From: Azospirillum fermentarium
GTDB taxonomy: Bacteria > Pseudomonadota > Alphaproteobacteria > Azospirillales > Azospirillaceae
NCBI RefSeq assembly: GCF_025961205.1
Contig: NZ_JAOQNH010000001.1
Coordinates: forward strand, 124,001 to 188,000
Direction: 5' to 3'
Length of the DNA: 64,000 nucleotides
Shown here: positions 9,065-21,445 of the stretch, piece after piece
Numbering within the stretch: the stretch's first letter is position 1
Layout of the letters: the number at the start of each line of letters is the position of its first letter
Notes under the pieces: model-generated
Told to the model about the DNA's origin: nothing
Seen by the model: the letters and a program-made list of their open reading frames with translations, nothing else
The model's database searches: none
Position numbers and translations under genes: made by a program

Positions 9065-9943
9065 CTAGTCCAAAGGCGGTAGTGACTTCAGATAGACCGC
9101 GATGGCCCGCCGGTCGTCCGCCGTCAGGCGCGCGGTGGAGTTGCGGATCACCTCGGCCATGGCACCGCCCGCAAAATCCCCGTCGGGCATCATGCCCATT
9201 TCCAGGAACAGCACGATGTCCGACTCCGACCACCCGCCGATGCCCTTCTTCGACGGGGTGATGTTGGGCACCTTGTCCCCCTCCGGCCCGGCGGGGTTGC
9301 CGGCATAGGCCCGCGCCGTGTCCAGCCCGCCCATCCAGCCCCGCGGCGTGTGGCATTCCTGGCAATGGCCCAGCGCCTCGGACAGGTAGCGCCCGCGGTT
9401 CCACACGGGCGGGCGGGACGCATCGTCGGCCAGCGGCCCCGGCGTCAGATACAGCGCCTGCCACAGCGGCAGCAGGAACCGCCAGCCGAACGGGGCTGAC
9501 AGGTCGTGGGGTTTGTTGGGTGCCGCCACCGCCGGCTGCGTCATCAGATAGGCCCGCAGGTCGCGCAGATCCCCATCGCTCATCCGGGTGTAGGAAGGAT
9601 AGGGGAAGGCGGGGAACAGGCTGGTGCCGTCCGGCCCCTCCCCATGGCGGAAGGCGCGGACGAACGCCTCCTCGCTCCACCGCCCGATGCCGTGGGTGGG
9701 GTCGGGGGTGATGTTGGGGGTGTAGAAGGTGCCGAAGGGGGTGGCCAGCGCCCGCCCGCCCGCCAGCGGCGCGCCCCCGCCCTTCTCGTTGGTGTGGCAG
9801 CCCAGGCAGCCCGCCGCCTGGAACACGTACTGCCCCCGCGCCGCCGCCCCGTCCGGGGCGGCGGGCGGGGACTGCGTCTGAGCCGGCGCCGCCCCGGCCA
9901 GCAGGACGAGGAGCGCCGGAAGACACAGCCGCCGGGGGCTCAT
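9065..9943 (-). CDS. Diheme cytochrome c, periplasmic
   Basis: This 292-residue protein has a signal peptide (LCLPALLVLLAGAAPAQ) and two heme c attachment sites, CLGCH near 46 and CQECH near 196, each followed by a PNITP motif (FYTPNITPD and VPNITPS). This is the two-domain cytochrome c pattern found in the electron-transfer subunits of membrane-bound periplasmic dehydrogenases, such as alcohol, aldehyde or gluconate dehydrogenases. No dehydrogenase catalytic subunit is next to it. It starts 4 bases after the stop of the cytochrome c' gene, with AAGGAG in the end of that gene as its ribosome site, so the two are one operon. Confidence 0.85.
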   Translation of the reverse strand: MSPRRLCLPALLVLLAGAAPAQTQSPPAAPDGAAARGQYVFQAAGCLGCHTNEKGGGAPLAGGRALATPFGTFYTPNITPDPTHGIGRWSEEAFVRAFRHGEGPDGTSLFPAFPYPSYTRMSDGDLRDLRAYLMTQPAVAAPNKPHDLSAPFGWRFLLPLWQALYLTPGPLADDASRPPVWNRGRYLSEALGHCQECHTPRGWMGGLDTARAYAGNPAGPEGDKVPNITPSKKGIGGWSESDIVLFLEMGMMPDGDFAGGAMAEVIRNSTARLTADDRRAIAVYLKSLPPLD

Positions 9944-9947
9944 GGCC

Positions 9948-10433
9948 TCACTCCTTCTTCTGGCGGAAATCCTCGTGGCAGCTCTGGCACACCTTGCCGA
10001 CGGCCTGGGTGGCGGCGGCGACCTTCGCCTTGTCGCCCGTGTCGGCGGCCTGGACCAGGCCGGTGCTGGCGGTCTTCAGGTCACCCCACAGCCCGGCGGC
10101 CTTGGACCAGTTGTCCCACAGGGCCGGCTTGGCCGCACTGTCGCCCACCCCCATGGCCGTGCCCTTGGGGAACACCGCCATGGGATCGTGCGCCGCCACC
10201 CCGGCGATGTCGGAGGCCGCCTTCTTCACCTCCGCCGGCCCGCCGGCCTCCCCCTTGATGAACTGGGTCAGGGCCTTCATGCCGCCGCCCATGGTCTTCA
10301 TCAGCTTCTCGCGCGCCTCCACCTGTTCCTGCGGGGTGGCGGCGGCGGACGGGGCGGCACAGACGGTGCAGGCCACCAGGGATGCGAAAACCAGCGTCGG
10401 CACGGCACGGCGGGCGCGGACGGAAACGGACAT
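9948..10433 (-). CDS. Cytochrome c' (class II c-type cytochrome)
   Basis: This 161-residue protein has a signal peptide with AAPSAAA cleavage region near residue 32. The mature part is a roughly 128-residue four-helix protein with the single heme site CQSCH close to the C-terminus (VGKVCQSCHEDFRQKKE), the hallmark of class II cytochromes. Family members are periplasmic and bind NO or CO or buffer electrons. The ATG follows a good GGGAGG site. It is the first gene of a two-gene unit with a diheme cytochrome c. Confidence 0.88.
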   Translation of the reverse strand: MSVSVRARRAVPTLVFASLVACTVCAAPSAAATPQEQVEAREKLMKTMGGGMKALTQFIKGEAGGPAEVKKAASDIAGVAAHDPMAVFPKGTAMGVGDSAAKPALWDNWSKAAGLWGDLKTASTGLVQAADTGDKAKVAAATQAVGKVCQSCHEDFRQKKE

Positions 10434-10590
10434 GGCGCAACCTCCCCTGCTGATGACGTTTGGGTATTGGACGATGACGACTGGATGATTCCGCAGCGCC
10501 GGCTTTTCCCCCTATGATGACGGACGGGCTGTTTCCCAACAGCGGCGCTGCCGTCTTGGGAAGTAGCGTTTCTCGAAGAAGGTACAAGGG

Positions 10591-11175
10591 ATGAAAACTC
10601 CCCAATCCGTGTGCGTGTATTGCGGCTCGTCCAGCCGGGTGTCCGATGTCTACAAGCAGGCGGCCCACACCCTGGGCGCCGGCCTGGCCGAACGCGGCAT
10701 CCAGCTCGTCTACGGCGGCGGGCGCGTGGGTCTGATGGGCATCGTCGCCGATGCGGCGCTGGCCGGCGGCGGCCAGGTGGTCGGCATCATCCCCGAGCAC
10801 ATCCAGGTGAAGGAGGTGGAGCACACCGGCCTGACCGAACTGCACGTGGTGGACAGCATGCACACCCGCAAGCGGATGATGATGGACCGTTCCGACGCCT
10901 TCGTCGTTCTGCCCGGCGGTCTCGGCACGCTGGACGAAGCGTTCGAGATCCTGACCTGGAAACAGCTTGCCCTGCACGACAAGCCGGTGGTTGTGGTGGA
11001 TGTGGACGGCTATTGGCAGCCGTTCGAGGCGCTGATCGACCACATGATCGCCGCCGGCTTCTGCCAGCCGGGCCACAAGCGCCTCTACACCACGGTGGCG
11101 AGCATCGACGCGGTGTTCCCGGCCCTGGCGGCCCAGCCCGAACCGGTGATCGCGCCGGAAACAAAGTGGCTGTAA
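10591..11175 (+). CDS. LOG family nucleoside-5'-monophosphate phosphoribohydrolase
   Basis: This 194-residue protein has the two LOG signatures: GGGRVGLMG near 42-50 and [10 protein letters not shown] near 107-116, preceded by the catalytic M-HTRK-RM segment. These enzymes release a base from nucleoside 5'-monophosphates. Plant and some bacterial members activate cytokinins; others act on AMP or pyrimidine nucleotides. Length matches the family. It is monocistronic and followed by a 199-base gap before icd. The cytokinin role is plausible in a plant-associated relative but not shown by the sequence. Confidence 0.9.
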   Translation: MKTPQSVCVYCGSSSRVSDVYKQAAHTLGAGLAERGIQLVYGGGRVGLMGIVADAALAGGGQVVGIIPEHIQVKEVEHTGLTELHVVDSMHTRKRMMMDRSDAFVVLPGGLGTLDEAFEILTWKQLALHDKPVVVVDVDGYWQPFEALIDHMIAAGFCQPGHKRLYTTVASIDAVFPALAAQPEPVIAPETKWL

Positions 11176-11374
11176 TCCCTTCGTTGCGGTTTTGGCGGGG
11201 AGGGGCGTAGGGCTTCTTCCCTCCCCCCATCGTGAATGCTATAACCGCCGAGCCTCGCCCGGGGAGGCGGCCGTCGTCGTCAGCGGCGGTCGCGGTTACG
11301 CCCGATGGATGGCGCGCCCGGCGCCCAAGGAAAGAAAACGTACCGCCCTCACCCCACGGGGAGAAAGCCCACCC

Positions 11375-12598
11375 ATGAGCAAGATCAAAGTCGTGAACCC
11401 GGTCGTCGAACTCGACGGCGATGAGATGACCCGGATCATTTGGCAGTTCATCAAAGAAAAGCTGATCCTGCCGTATCTGGACATTGACCTTAAGTATTAC
11501 GACCTGAGCGTCGAGAACCGCGATGCCACCAACGATCAGGTGACCGTGGACTCTGCCAACGCGATCAAGCAGTACGGCGTGGGCGTGAAGTGCGCGACCA
11601 TCACCCCCGACGAAGCGCGGGTGACGGAATTCAACCTGAAGAAGATGTGGAAGTCGCCCAACGGCACCATCCGCAACATCCTGGGCGGCACCGTCTTCCG
11701 CGAACCCATCGTCTGCTCCAACGTGCCGCGCTACGTACCGGGCTGGACCAAGCCGATCATCATCGGCCGTCACGCCTTCGGCGACCAGTACAAGGCCACC
11801 GACTTCAAGGTGCCGGGTGCCGGCAAGCTGTCGATCAAGTGGACCCCGGCGGAAGGCGGCGACGCCATCGAGCACGAAGTCTTCGACTTCCCCAGCTCGG
11901 GCGTGGCCATGGGCATGTACAACCTGGACGAATCCATCGAAGGCTTCGCCCATTCCAGCCTGATGTACGGTCTGGACCGCGGCTATTCGGTCTATCTGTC
12001 CACGAAGAACACGATCCTGAAGGCCTATGACGGGCGCTTCAAGGACATCTTCCAGGCCGTCTTCGACGAACACTACAAGGATCAGTTCAAGGCCAAGGGT
12101 CTGGTCTATGAACACCGCCTGATCGACGACATGGTCGCCTCCGCCCTGAAGTGGGAAGGCGGCTTCGTGTGGGCGTGCAAGAACTACGACGGCGACGTGG
12201 AATCCGACGTGGTGGCGCAGGGCTTCGGCTCGCTGGGTCTGATGACCTCGGTGCTGGTCACCCCCGACGGCAAGACCGTGGAGGCCGAGGCCGCCCACGG
12301 CACCGTCACCCGCCACTACCGCGAGCACCAGAAGGGGAAGGAGACCTCCACCAACCCCATCGCCTCGATCTATGCCTGGACGCAAGGGCTGGCCTACCGC
12401 GGCAAGTTCGACGACACCCCCGACGTGGTGAAGTTCGCCCAGACCCTGGAGAAGGTCTGCGTCGAGACGGTGGAATCGGGCTACATGACCAAGGATCTGG
12501 CCATCCTGATCGGGCCGGAACAGCCCTGGATGACCACCCGCCAGTTCCTGGACAAGCTGGACGAGAACCTGCGGAAGAAGATGGGCGTGGCCGCCTGA
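11375..12598 (+). CDS. icd: NADP-dependent isocitrate dehydrogenase, eukaryote-like type
   Basis: This 407-residue enzyme oxidises isocitrate to 2-oxoglutarate in the TCA cycle. It begins [20 protein letters not shown], with the [12 protein letters not shown] and [18 protein letters not shown] segments of the homodimeric subfamily II shared with eukaryotes and many alphaproteobacteria, and [12 protein letters not shown] for cofactor binding. An upstream in-frame extension to 11192 has no family character; ATG 11375 was chosen. A strong hairpin terminator follows the stop. A second, unrelated-type isocitrate dehydrogenase is encoded near 59.6-61.0 kb. Confidence 0.96.
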   Translation: MSKIKVVNPVVELDGDEMTRIIWQFIKEKLILPYLDIDLKYYDLSVENRDATNDQVTVDSANAIKQYGVGVKCATITPDEARVTEFNLKKMWKSPNGTIRNILGGTVFREPIVCSNVPRYVPGWTKPIIIGRHAFGDQYKATDFKVPGAGKLSIKWTPAEGGDAIEHEVFDFPSSGVAMGMYNLDESIEGFAHSSLMYGLDRGYSVYLSTKNTILKAYDGRFKDIFQAVFDEHYKDQFKAKGLVYEHRLIDDMVASALKWEGGFVWACKNYDGDVESDVVAQGFGSLGLMTSVLVTPDGKTVEAEAAHGTVTRHYREHQKGKETSTNPIASIYAWTQGLAYRGKFDDTPDVVKFAQTLEKVCVETVESGYMTKDLAILIGPEQPWMTTRQFLDKLDENLRKKMGVAA

Positions 12599-12632
12599 TA
12601 GCGGCCTCCCCCTCCCTTCACGGGCGATACGG

Positions 12633-12662
12633 ACCCGGAGCCGCAAGGCTCCGGGTTTTTCG
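12633..12662 (+). terminator. Rho-independent terminator of icd
   Basis: A 10-base perfect stem (acccggagcc / ggctccgggt) with a gcaa loop is followed by a run of T, 35 bases after the icd stop. Confidence 0.9.
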
Positions 12663-12715
12663 TTTCCGGCGCATCACGGCTTTTCCCGCCGCGGCAACGA
12701 TGCGATGCTGGGGGC

Positions 12716-13339
12716 ATGACCGATTCCATCACCCTGCGTCCCGCCACCCCCGACGATGCTCCGGCCATCGCCCCGTTGCTGGTGATGGCGGGGGGCGGAT
12801 CTTACGAATTCATGCTCGACGGGCTGGTGCCGGGGATGAGCACGGTGGACCTGCTGATTCCCGGCCTGAGCGGGACCGCCGGCTCCTTCTCGTACCGTCA
12901 CATCGTGGTGGCGCAGGCCCCGGACGGCACGGTGGCCGGCATCGCCCACGCCTATCCCACCGACTGGATGCGGCAGGCCGACCGCTCGCTGATTCCCCCC
13001 GACCGGCTGGAACACCTGGCCAGCTTCGACGCCGTGCAGGCGTGGGACACCCTGTTCCTGTCGGCGCTGGCGGTGCTGCCGGCGTGGCGGCGGCAGGGTG
13101 TCGCCGGACGGCTGCTGGAAGAGACGGTGGAGCGGGCGGCGACGGGCGGCTTCCCCGGCCTGTCGCTGCATGTGTGGGCCGACAACGAACCGGCCCGCTG
13201 GCTCTATGCCCGCCATGGCTTCACCGAGCGCGGACGGGCGGCCATCCCCTGGCACCCGCGGCTGCCGCACGAGGGGGGCAGCATCCTGATGGTGCGGGAA
13301 ACCTTGACCCGGCGCGCGGGTTTCCCATTGTGGCGGTAA
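12716..13339 (+). CDS. GNAT family N-acetyltransferase
   Basis: This 207-residue protein begins TLRPATPDDAPAIAPLL and has the acetyl-CoA loop in LPAWRRQGVAGRLLEETVERA (R-x-x-G-x-A pattern) and the motif-B end LHVWADNEPARWLYARHGFTERGR. The length is somewhat above a minimal GNAT because of an insertion around residues 65-95. The acceptor cannot be predicted. It begins 54 bases after the icd terminator and is followed by a lipoprotein gene on the same strand after 44 bases. Confidence 0.85.
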   Translation: MTDSITLRPATPDDAPAIAPLLVMAGGGSYEFMLDGLVPGMSTVDLLIPGLSGTAGSFSYRHIVVAQAPDGTVAGIAHAYPTDWMRQADRSLIPPDRLEHLASFDAVQAWDTLFLSALAVLPAWRRQGVAGRLLEETVERAATGGFPGLSLHVWADNEPARWLYARHGFTERGRAAIPWHPRLPHEGGSILMVRETLTRRAGFPLWR

Positions 13340-13383
13340 CCAGGGTGATAACGGTAACCGGAAAGAACGGAAGGCGGTTGGCG

Positions 13384-13833
13384 ATGACGGCGAAACATAT
13401 CCGGCGGGTGCTGGTTCCGGCGGCGGCGGTTCTGGCGCTGGCCGCCTGTTCCGGTACCGACCCGCGCACGCAGTTGGCGGACCGGGCCACCCGGCAGTTG
13501 GTGGGCATGAACAAGGCGCAGCTTCTGGCCTGTGCCGGCGTGCCCGACAAGCAGGCCACGGTGAACGGGGACGAGATCTACACCTATCTGCGCGACTCGC
13601 CCTTTGCCACCCCGTCCCCCAGCACCGCCATCGGTGTGCAGGGCAGCAGCGCCGGCGGGGCCACCATGGGTGTCGGGGCCAGTTTCCCCCTGTTCGCCCT
13701 GTCCAGCCCCGGCGGCTGCCGCGCCGACGTGGTGCTGCGCAACGGAACCGTGGCCCGGCTTGGGTATGGCGACGGGTCCAACCCGGCGGATTGCGCCGAT
13801 ATCGTGGACAACTGCCTGCCCCCGGCGCCCTGA
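13384..13833 (+). CDS. Predicted lipoprotein of unknown function
   Basis: This 149-residue protein has a lipoprotein signal, VLALAACSG, with the lipidated Cys near residue 23. The mature part has a SmpA/BamE-like start (LADRATRQLVGMNKAQLLACAGVPDKQATVNGDEIYTY), where a helix and a 'cagvPd' turn lead into a strand; then a Ser/Gly-rich loop, a CRADVVLRNGTVARLGYG hairpin, and a Cys-containing C-terminus. Three mature cysteines after the lipid Cys could form disulfides. It is probably anchored in an envelope membrane. The BamE-like resemblance is weak and no function is assigned. Confidence 0.75.
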   Translation: MTAKHIRRVLVPAAAVLALAACSGTDPRTQLADRATRQLVGMNKAQLLACAGVPDKQATVNGDEIYTYLRDSPFATPSPSTAIGVQGSSAGGATMGVGASFPLFALSSPGGCRADVVLRNGTVARLGYGDGSNPADCADIVDNCLPPAP

Positions 13834-13847
13834 CGGAAGGGCAGGGA

Positions 13848-14684
13848 TTACACCCACCCGGCGGCGCGCACCGCCGGGGCGTGGGTGCGGCTGACCGGCA
13901 CCTTCATGCCGTTGCTTAGAACCAGGGTGAGCTTGCCGTCCGCGCGCCGCTCCACCCCCGTCACCGCATCCCGCGCCACCCAGAACGAGCGGTGGACCCG
14001 TTGACCGGGGAAGCCGTCCAGTTCCGCCACCGCATCGCGCAGCCGCATCAGGATCAGATCGCTGCCGGCGGCGGTGTGGATGCGCAGGTAATGATCCTCC
14101 ATCTCCAGCGCCAGCAGCCGGCGGCCCAGCCGCGGGGGGATGCGGTCCAGGAACCGCGGCTCGCCCGTGGGGACCGCCGGCTCCGGTGACGGGACCGGGG
14201 CCGGCGGCGTCAGAGTGCCGCGGCTCAGCAGTTCGGCACGCAGCGGCAGCACCGTCACCACCGCCGTCACGATCAGGCAATAGACGTACAGGGTGGCCAG
14301 CCCGCCCACCGCGCCGAATCCGCCACGCCCCAGCCGGGTTTCCACCACGGCCACCGCCGCGGTGATGAGGGCGTTCACCACCAGGGTCACCGGCACCACC
14401 ACCGCCGGCCACGGCACCGCCCGGCCACGGTGGGCCCCGATGCGCCCGGCGGCCAGGATGCCCAGCGCCATCACCCCCTGATAAGCCAGGAACCCGAACA
14501 GCATCATCCCGCCCCAATAGGCCAGCCGCCCCGGCAGCGTCAGATCCTGGAAGGTGCCGTAGGGGCCGAGGGCGGCCAGAACCGCCGCCGTCGCCGCCAT
14601 CACCGGCAGATGACGGGTCAGCCACAGGCGCGGGCGGAACAGGGGCTGGGCCAAGGGCTGGGCGGCAACCGCCGCTTCACGCAT
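13848..14684 (-). CDS. Membrane-anchored LytTR transcription regulator
   Basis: This 278-residue protein has four hydrophobic segments in its first 160 residues and a C-terminal LytTR DNA-binding domain of about 95 residues (LLALEMEDHYLRIHTAAG ... VHRSFWVARDAV ... LSNGMKVPVSRTHAPAVR). LytTR domains bind imperfect direct repeats upstream of target genes. Membrane-bound LytTR proteins without a receiver domain are known and are often encoded next to what they regulate. The start at 14684 gives MREAAVAAQ just before the first helix; an upstream ATG at 14753 adds 23 residues. It converges on the lipoprotein gene and is divergent from a DUF2141 gene. Confidence 0.85.
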   Translation of the reverse strand: MREAAVAAQPLAQPLFRPRLWLTRHLPVMAATAAVLAALGPYGTFQDLTLPGRLAYWGGMMLFGFLAYQGVMALGILAAGRIGAHRGRAVPWPAVVVPVTLVVNALITAAVAVVETRLGRGGFGAVGGLATLYVYCLIVTAVVTVLPLRAELLSRGTLTPPAPVPSPEPAVPTGEPRFLDRIPPRLGRRLLALEMEDHYLRIHTAAGSDLILMRLRDAVAELDGFPGQRVHRSFWVARDAVTGVERRADGKLTLVLSNGMKVPVSRTHAPAVRAAGWV

Positions 14685-14810
14685 CGTCAACGGCAGGGAC
14701 CTGCATCCGGCGAAGGAAGGGCGGCTGCGCGCGCAACCGCCGTGGCGGGGCAACCGGCCCTTGCGGCATCAGCGATGGCACATTCATTCCCCACAGCGGA
14801 GCCCGTCGCC

Positions 14811-15227
14811 ATGATCCGTCCCCTATCCATCCTGTCCCTGCTGCTGCTGGCCGCCCCCGCGGCTGCGGGAGAGCTTCGCGCAACCATCGCCAACGTCAAG
14901 CCCCATGGCGGCACGGTGATGGCCGGCCTGTACGCCTCCCCCGACACGTACACCCGCGACGAGCGGACGGCGGGCGTACAGCTTGCCCCGCTGGCGGGCA
15001 CGGTGACCGCCGTGTTCGCCGGCTTAGCCCCCGGACGCTACGCACTCGCGGTGTTCCAGGATGCCGACGGCGACGGGCGGCTGTCCACCAATCTGGTGGG
15101 CATCCCGACCGAGGCGTACGGCTTCGCCAACAACCCCGCCGCCGCCTTCGGCAAACCCGGATTCGACGCCGTGGCCGTCACCGTCGGCGACGGCGTTGCG
15201 GAAACCGCCGTCGCCCTGACGCCGTGA
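14811..15227 (+). CDS. DUF2141-type secreted protein
   Basis: This 138-residue protein has a signal peptide (LSILSLLLLAAPAAAGE, cleavage near 19) and the DUF2141 pattern: GGTVMAGLYASPDTY, LAPGRYALAVFQDADGDGRL and GIPTEAYGFANNPAAAFGKPGFDAVAVTV. The fold is expected to be a small beta-sandwich in the periplasm; function is unknown. It ends 12 bases before the carotenoid oxygenase start, so the two are probably one transcript. DUF2141 genes are often found beside carotenoid-related genes, consistent with this neighbour. Confidence 0.8.
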   Translation: MIRPLSILSLLLLAAPAAAGELRATIANVKPHGGTVMAGLYASPDTYTRDERTAGVQLAPLAGTVTAVFAGLAPGRYALAVFQDADGDGRLSTNLVGIPTEAYGFANNPAAAFGKPGFDAVAVTVGDGVAETAVALTP

Positions 15228-15239
15228 GGAGGACTGGTG

Positions 15240-18544
<3,305 letters not shown>

Positions 18545-18631
18545 TCACGCGGTGTGGGTGGGAGATCCGGTGCCATACTGGTGCTGGGATGCGGTCTGTC
18601 GGGCCGCACAAAGCCCCGCCATGGGGGTGCG

Positions 18632-18735
18632 CCCCGTTCCTCCCTTCGCCGGTATGAACCGAATCAGGTTCGAAGGGTCATCACGTCGCCAGCAACCAAA
18701 AGCCGTGGCCGGTGATATCTCAGCCCCCTAACGGG
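18632..18735 (-). promoter_or_regulatory. TPP riboswitch (THI element) of thiC
   Basis: On the minus strand the conserved parts appear in order: P1 CCCGTT, the CTGAGA box (complement of 18718-18723), the P3 region, CCCTTCGAACCTGA with the downstream GTTCATACCGGCGAAGGGA, and closing AACGGG. The aptamer is about 104 bases and ends about 100 bases before the thiC start. The downstream part covers the Shine-Dalgarno region; I see no T-run terminator, so control at translation initiation is likely. Confidence 0.93.
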
Positions 18736-19039
18736 ACCCCCCTGGAACGGGGCGATGGTTTGCCATTCCCGGCAAACTTGTCAAAAGAAATCGTCCGAAG
18801 CCCGATTCGGACCGTTTTTTGCGAATGCGGCATGAGGGCGCATAGGGGGCGAAAATACGCTTGAAAAGCGATTCGATTGAGTGCCTCAATCATCAAGACG
18901 GCGGTCAGTCCGTCAAAACAAGAATCATAAAATTTAAATATACGGTCGAAGAACGGTGCTGCCTCATCAGGGCGGCAACGGTTCGGCGTGTGTATTCCGG
19001 TGGTTAATACAGGGTTAAAAGGTTGCGGGAAGGGACGAG
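18736..19039. other. Intergenic region between thiC leader and chemoreceptor
   Basis: About 300 bases of AT-richer sequence without a gene. A 7-base-stem hairpin (gtccgaa/ttcggac, 18793-18812) is followed on the plus strand by TTTTTT and looks like a terminator, though no plus-strand gene precedes it. The rest probably holds the divergent promoters for thiC and the chemoreceptor; I could not fix their boxes. Confidence 0.5.
18793..18820 (+). terminator. Terminator-like hairpin upstream of the thiC riboswitch
   Basis: Stem gtccgaa / ttcggac with a 6-base loop, then a short GC step and six T on the plus strand. It is opposite in direction to thiC and follows no recognised plus-strand gene, so it might end an antisense or readthrough transcript. 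Confidence 0.4.
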
Positions 19040-20704
19040 ATGAACGGCTTTGCTGACAAACAATCAGATATACGAAGCGGCTTCTGGACCATTGGACGCA
19101 AGGTGACCGTCTGCTTCATGGCGGCGGTGGTGGTGGGCTTCGCCCTGATCGTCGGCCTCTCGGCCAACATGCAGATGGCCGAAGCGGTGCGGGTCGCCAC
19201 CAACGACGCGAAGGTCAAGACGGAGATGCTGGCCAACGCCGTGCGCGTCGGCGTGGTGGGCCGCGACGGCAACGCGGTGGAGGCGGAATTCATCCCGCTC
19301 GCCAAATCCGACGCGGTGGAGCTGGCGTCGCTGCGCGCGGTCCACGCCAAGGACGGGACCATCACCGATTACCGCAACCCCGCCCACCCCGCCTTCGACC
19401 TGGGCCGGCAGGAAGACATGATCACCGCGGCGCTGGGCAGCCTGAAGCCGCAGGTCCGCACCGTGGGCGACCACGTGGTGGTGGCGGTACCGGTGCTGAA
19501 CAACCGCGGCGACAAGGCGTCGGGCGCGCTGGCCGTGGCGTGGGGCATGAACGGGCAGAAGGCGGCCATCACCGATCAGGTGAAACACCAGCTCGCCGTG
19601 TCCGCCGCGGTGCTGGTGGGTCTGGTGCTGCTGCTGAACGGGGTGATCGGGGTGATGGTGGCCCGGCCCCTGCGCGCCATGGCCGGCACCATGGACCGCA
19701 TCGCCGGGGGCGATACCCAGGCCCAGGTGCCGGCCACCGAACGGCGGGACGAGATCGGCACCATGGCGCGGGCGGTGCGCGTGTTCCGCGACAACGCCGA
19801 AGCCATCGGGCGGCTGCACGCCGAACAGGCGACCCAGGCCGAACGGGCGGAGGCCGACAAGAAGCGCGCCCTGGTCGATCTGGCCGACCGTTTCCAGGCC
19901 AAGGTCAGCACCCTGGTCGGTGCCATCGCCCAGGCGAGCCAGGGCATGGCGGAATCCGCCGGCTCCATGGCCCGCGTGGCCGAGGATGCCTCGGCCCAGT
20001 CCCACAGTGCGGCCACCGACACCGACGCCATCCTGGACAATGTGAAGTCGGTGTCCACCGCCGCGGCCCAGCTTGCCGGCTCCATCGAAGAGATCGCGGC
20101 CAAGGTTCACCACTCCGCCGCCATCGCCAACGACGCGGTGTCCAGCGCCGAGCGCACCAACGTCACGGTGCAGGGCCTGCAGGCCAGCGCCGAACGCATC
20201 GGCGAGGTGGTGCAGCTCATCAACTCCATCGCCAGCCAGACCAACCTTCTGGCGCTGAACGCCACCATCGAGGCGGCGCGGGCGGGGGAGGCCGGCAAGG
20301 GCTTCGCCGTCGTGGCGTCGGAGGTGAAGAACCTGGCCAGCCAGACCGCCAAGGCCACCGACGACATCTCCAGCCAGATCGCGGCCATGCAGTCGGTCAC
20401 GCGCGAAGCGGTGGAGGCCATCCAGACCATCGGCACCACCATCCGCGAGATCAACGGCATCGCCGCCGGGGTGACCGCCGCGGTGGGCGAGCAGAACGCC
20501 GCCACCCGCGACATCGCCAGCGCGGTGCAATCCGCCGCCCACGGCACCCAGGCGGTGTCGCGCACGGTCGGCGGCGTGGCCCAGACCGCCCGCACCACCG
20601 GCCAGACCGCCGCGGGCGTGCTCAGCGCCGCGCAATCCCTGTCGGGTCAGGTGCGCACCCTGTCCGCCGAGGTGGACAGCTTCCTGCGCGACGTGCGCGG
20701 ATGA
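19040..20704 (+). CDS. Methyl-accepting chemotaxis protein
   Basis: This 554-residue receptor has TM1 at about 20-42, a roughly 140-residue periplasmic part of Cache type ([22 protein letters not shown] ... [17 protein letters not shown]), TM2 at about 187-210, a HAMP domain ([18 protein letters not shown]) and a cytoplasmic signalling coil. The hairpin tip is canonical: [20 protein letters not shown]. It senses a periplasmic ligand and controls CheA. The C-terminus is SFLRDVRG with no pentapeptide tether for CheR. A GGGAAGGG site precedes the ATG. Only a lone cheY is encoded elsewhere in this window. Confidence 0.93.
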   Translation: MNGFADKQSDIRSGFWTIGRKVTVCFMAAVVVGFALIVGLSANMQMAEAVRVATNDAKVKTEMLANAVRVGVVGRDGNAVEAEFIPLAKSDAVELASLRAVHAKDGTITDYRNPAHPAFDLGRQEDMITAALGSLKPQVRTVGDHVVVAVPVLNNRGDKASGALAVAWGMNGQKAAITDQVKHQLAVSAAVLVGLVLLLNGVIGVMVARPLRAMAGTMDRIAGGDTQAQVPATERRDEIGTMARAVRVFRDNAEAIGRLHAEQATQAERAEADKKRALVDLADRFQAKVSTLVGAIAQASQGMAESAGSMARVAEDASAQSHSAATDTDAILDNVKSVSTAAAQLAGSIEEIAAKVHHSAAIANDAVSSAERTNVTVQGLQASAERIGEVVQLINSIASQTNLLALNATIEAARAGEAGKGFAVVASEVKNLASQTAKATDDISSQIAAMQSVTREAVEAIQTIGTTIREINGIAAGVTAAVGEQNAATRDIASAVQSAAHGTQAVSRTVGGVAQTARTTGQTAAGVLSAAQSLSGQVRTLSAEVDSFLRDVRG

Positions 20705-20723
20705 GACGTGCGCCGATGAACCG

Positions 20724-21284
20724 TCAGGCGTCCCCGTCCCGTTTCGGCGGGGCGGGGCGCCAGCGCGACTCGTCCAGCCGGGGCATGGCGGGATCGGGGG
20801 CCGGGTCCACCTCGCGGAAATCACCGTCGATCACGCCGGGATCGGGGCGGTGGGTGGGCCGGCGGGGCTCATCACCGAATCCTGCCCCCTCGTAGGCGCC
20901 CGCGCTCCGCCCGCCCGCCATCCACACCCCGCCCGCGGTCTGCATCCGCCCGAACATCCAGCGGCCCAGCGTGCGCCGCACCGGCCCGATGATCAGCAGC
21001 AGCGCCAGCACGTCGCTGAAGAACCCCGGAATGATCAGCAGAACCCCGCCGATCACCGTGCAGAATCCATCGAACAGGGCGCCCATGGGCATTTCCCCCC
21101 GCTGCGCCGATTCCTGCACCCGGCGCAGGGTGGACAGCCCCTGGACCCGGATCAGCACCGATCCGGCCACCACCCCCAGCGCCAGCAGCCCCAGCGTGGG
21201 CCACAGCCCCAGCCAGTCGCCCATCATGACGAAGCCGACGATTTCCACGATCGGCAGGAGAAGAAGCGCCGCGAGGGGATTCAT
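20724..21284 (-). CDS. FxsA family membrane protein
   Basis: This 186-residue inner-membrane protein has the FxsA pattern: MNPLAALLLLPIVEIVGFVMMGDWLG, then TLGLLALGVVAGSVLIRVQG, a short charged loop and IGGVLLIIPGFFSDVLALLLIIGPVR. There are three to four membrane helices and a hydrophilic, probably disordered C-terminal 55 residues. E. coli FxsA affects exclusion of phage T7 by F plasmids; the normal role is not clear. ATG 21284 with AGGAG upstream is preferred over a start at 21362. It is divergent from a Tim44-like gene, a neighbourhood common in alphaproteobacteria. Confidence 0.85.
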   Translation of the reverse strand: MNPLAALLLLPIVEIVGFVMMGDWLGLWPTLGLLALGVVAGSVLIRVQGLSTLRRVQESAQRGEMPMGALFDGFCTVIGGVLLIIPGFFSDVLALLLIIGPVRRTLGRWMFGRMQTAGGVWMAGGRSAGAYEGAGFGDEPRRPTHRPDPGVIDGDFREVDPAPDPAMPRLDESRWRPAPPKRDGDA

Positions 21285-21445
21285 GGGGGAAAGGACTCCT
21301 TGCCGTTCTTGCTCTTTCCAGGGGGACGGCCTATCTAGTCGATGAGACGGCCCATGTGGCACACTTAATGCCGGGATCGGGCCGCGTCCAGGGTGAAACA
21401 GCCCGAATCCGGCTCGATTGGCCTTTGACTTGAAGGAACGTGTTG

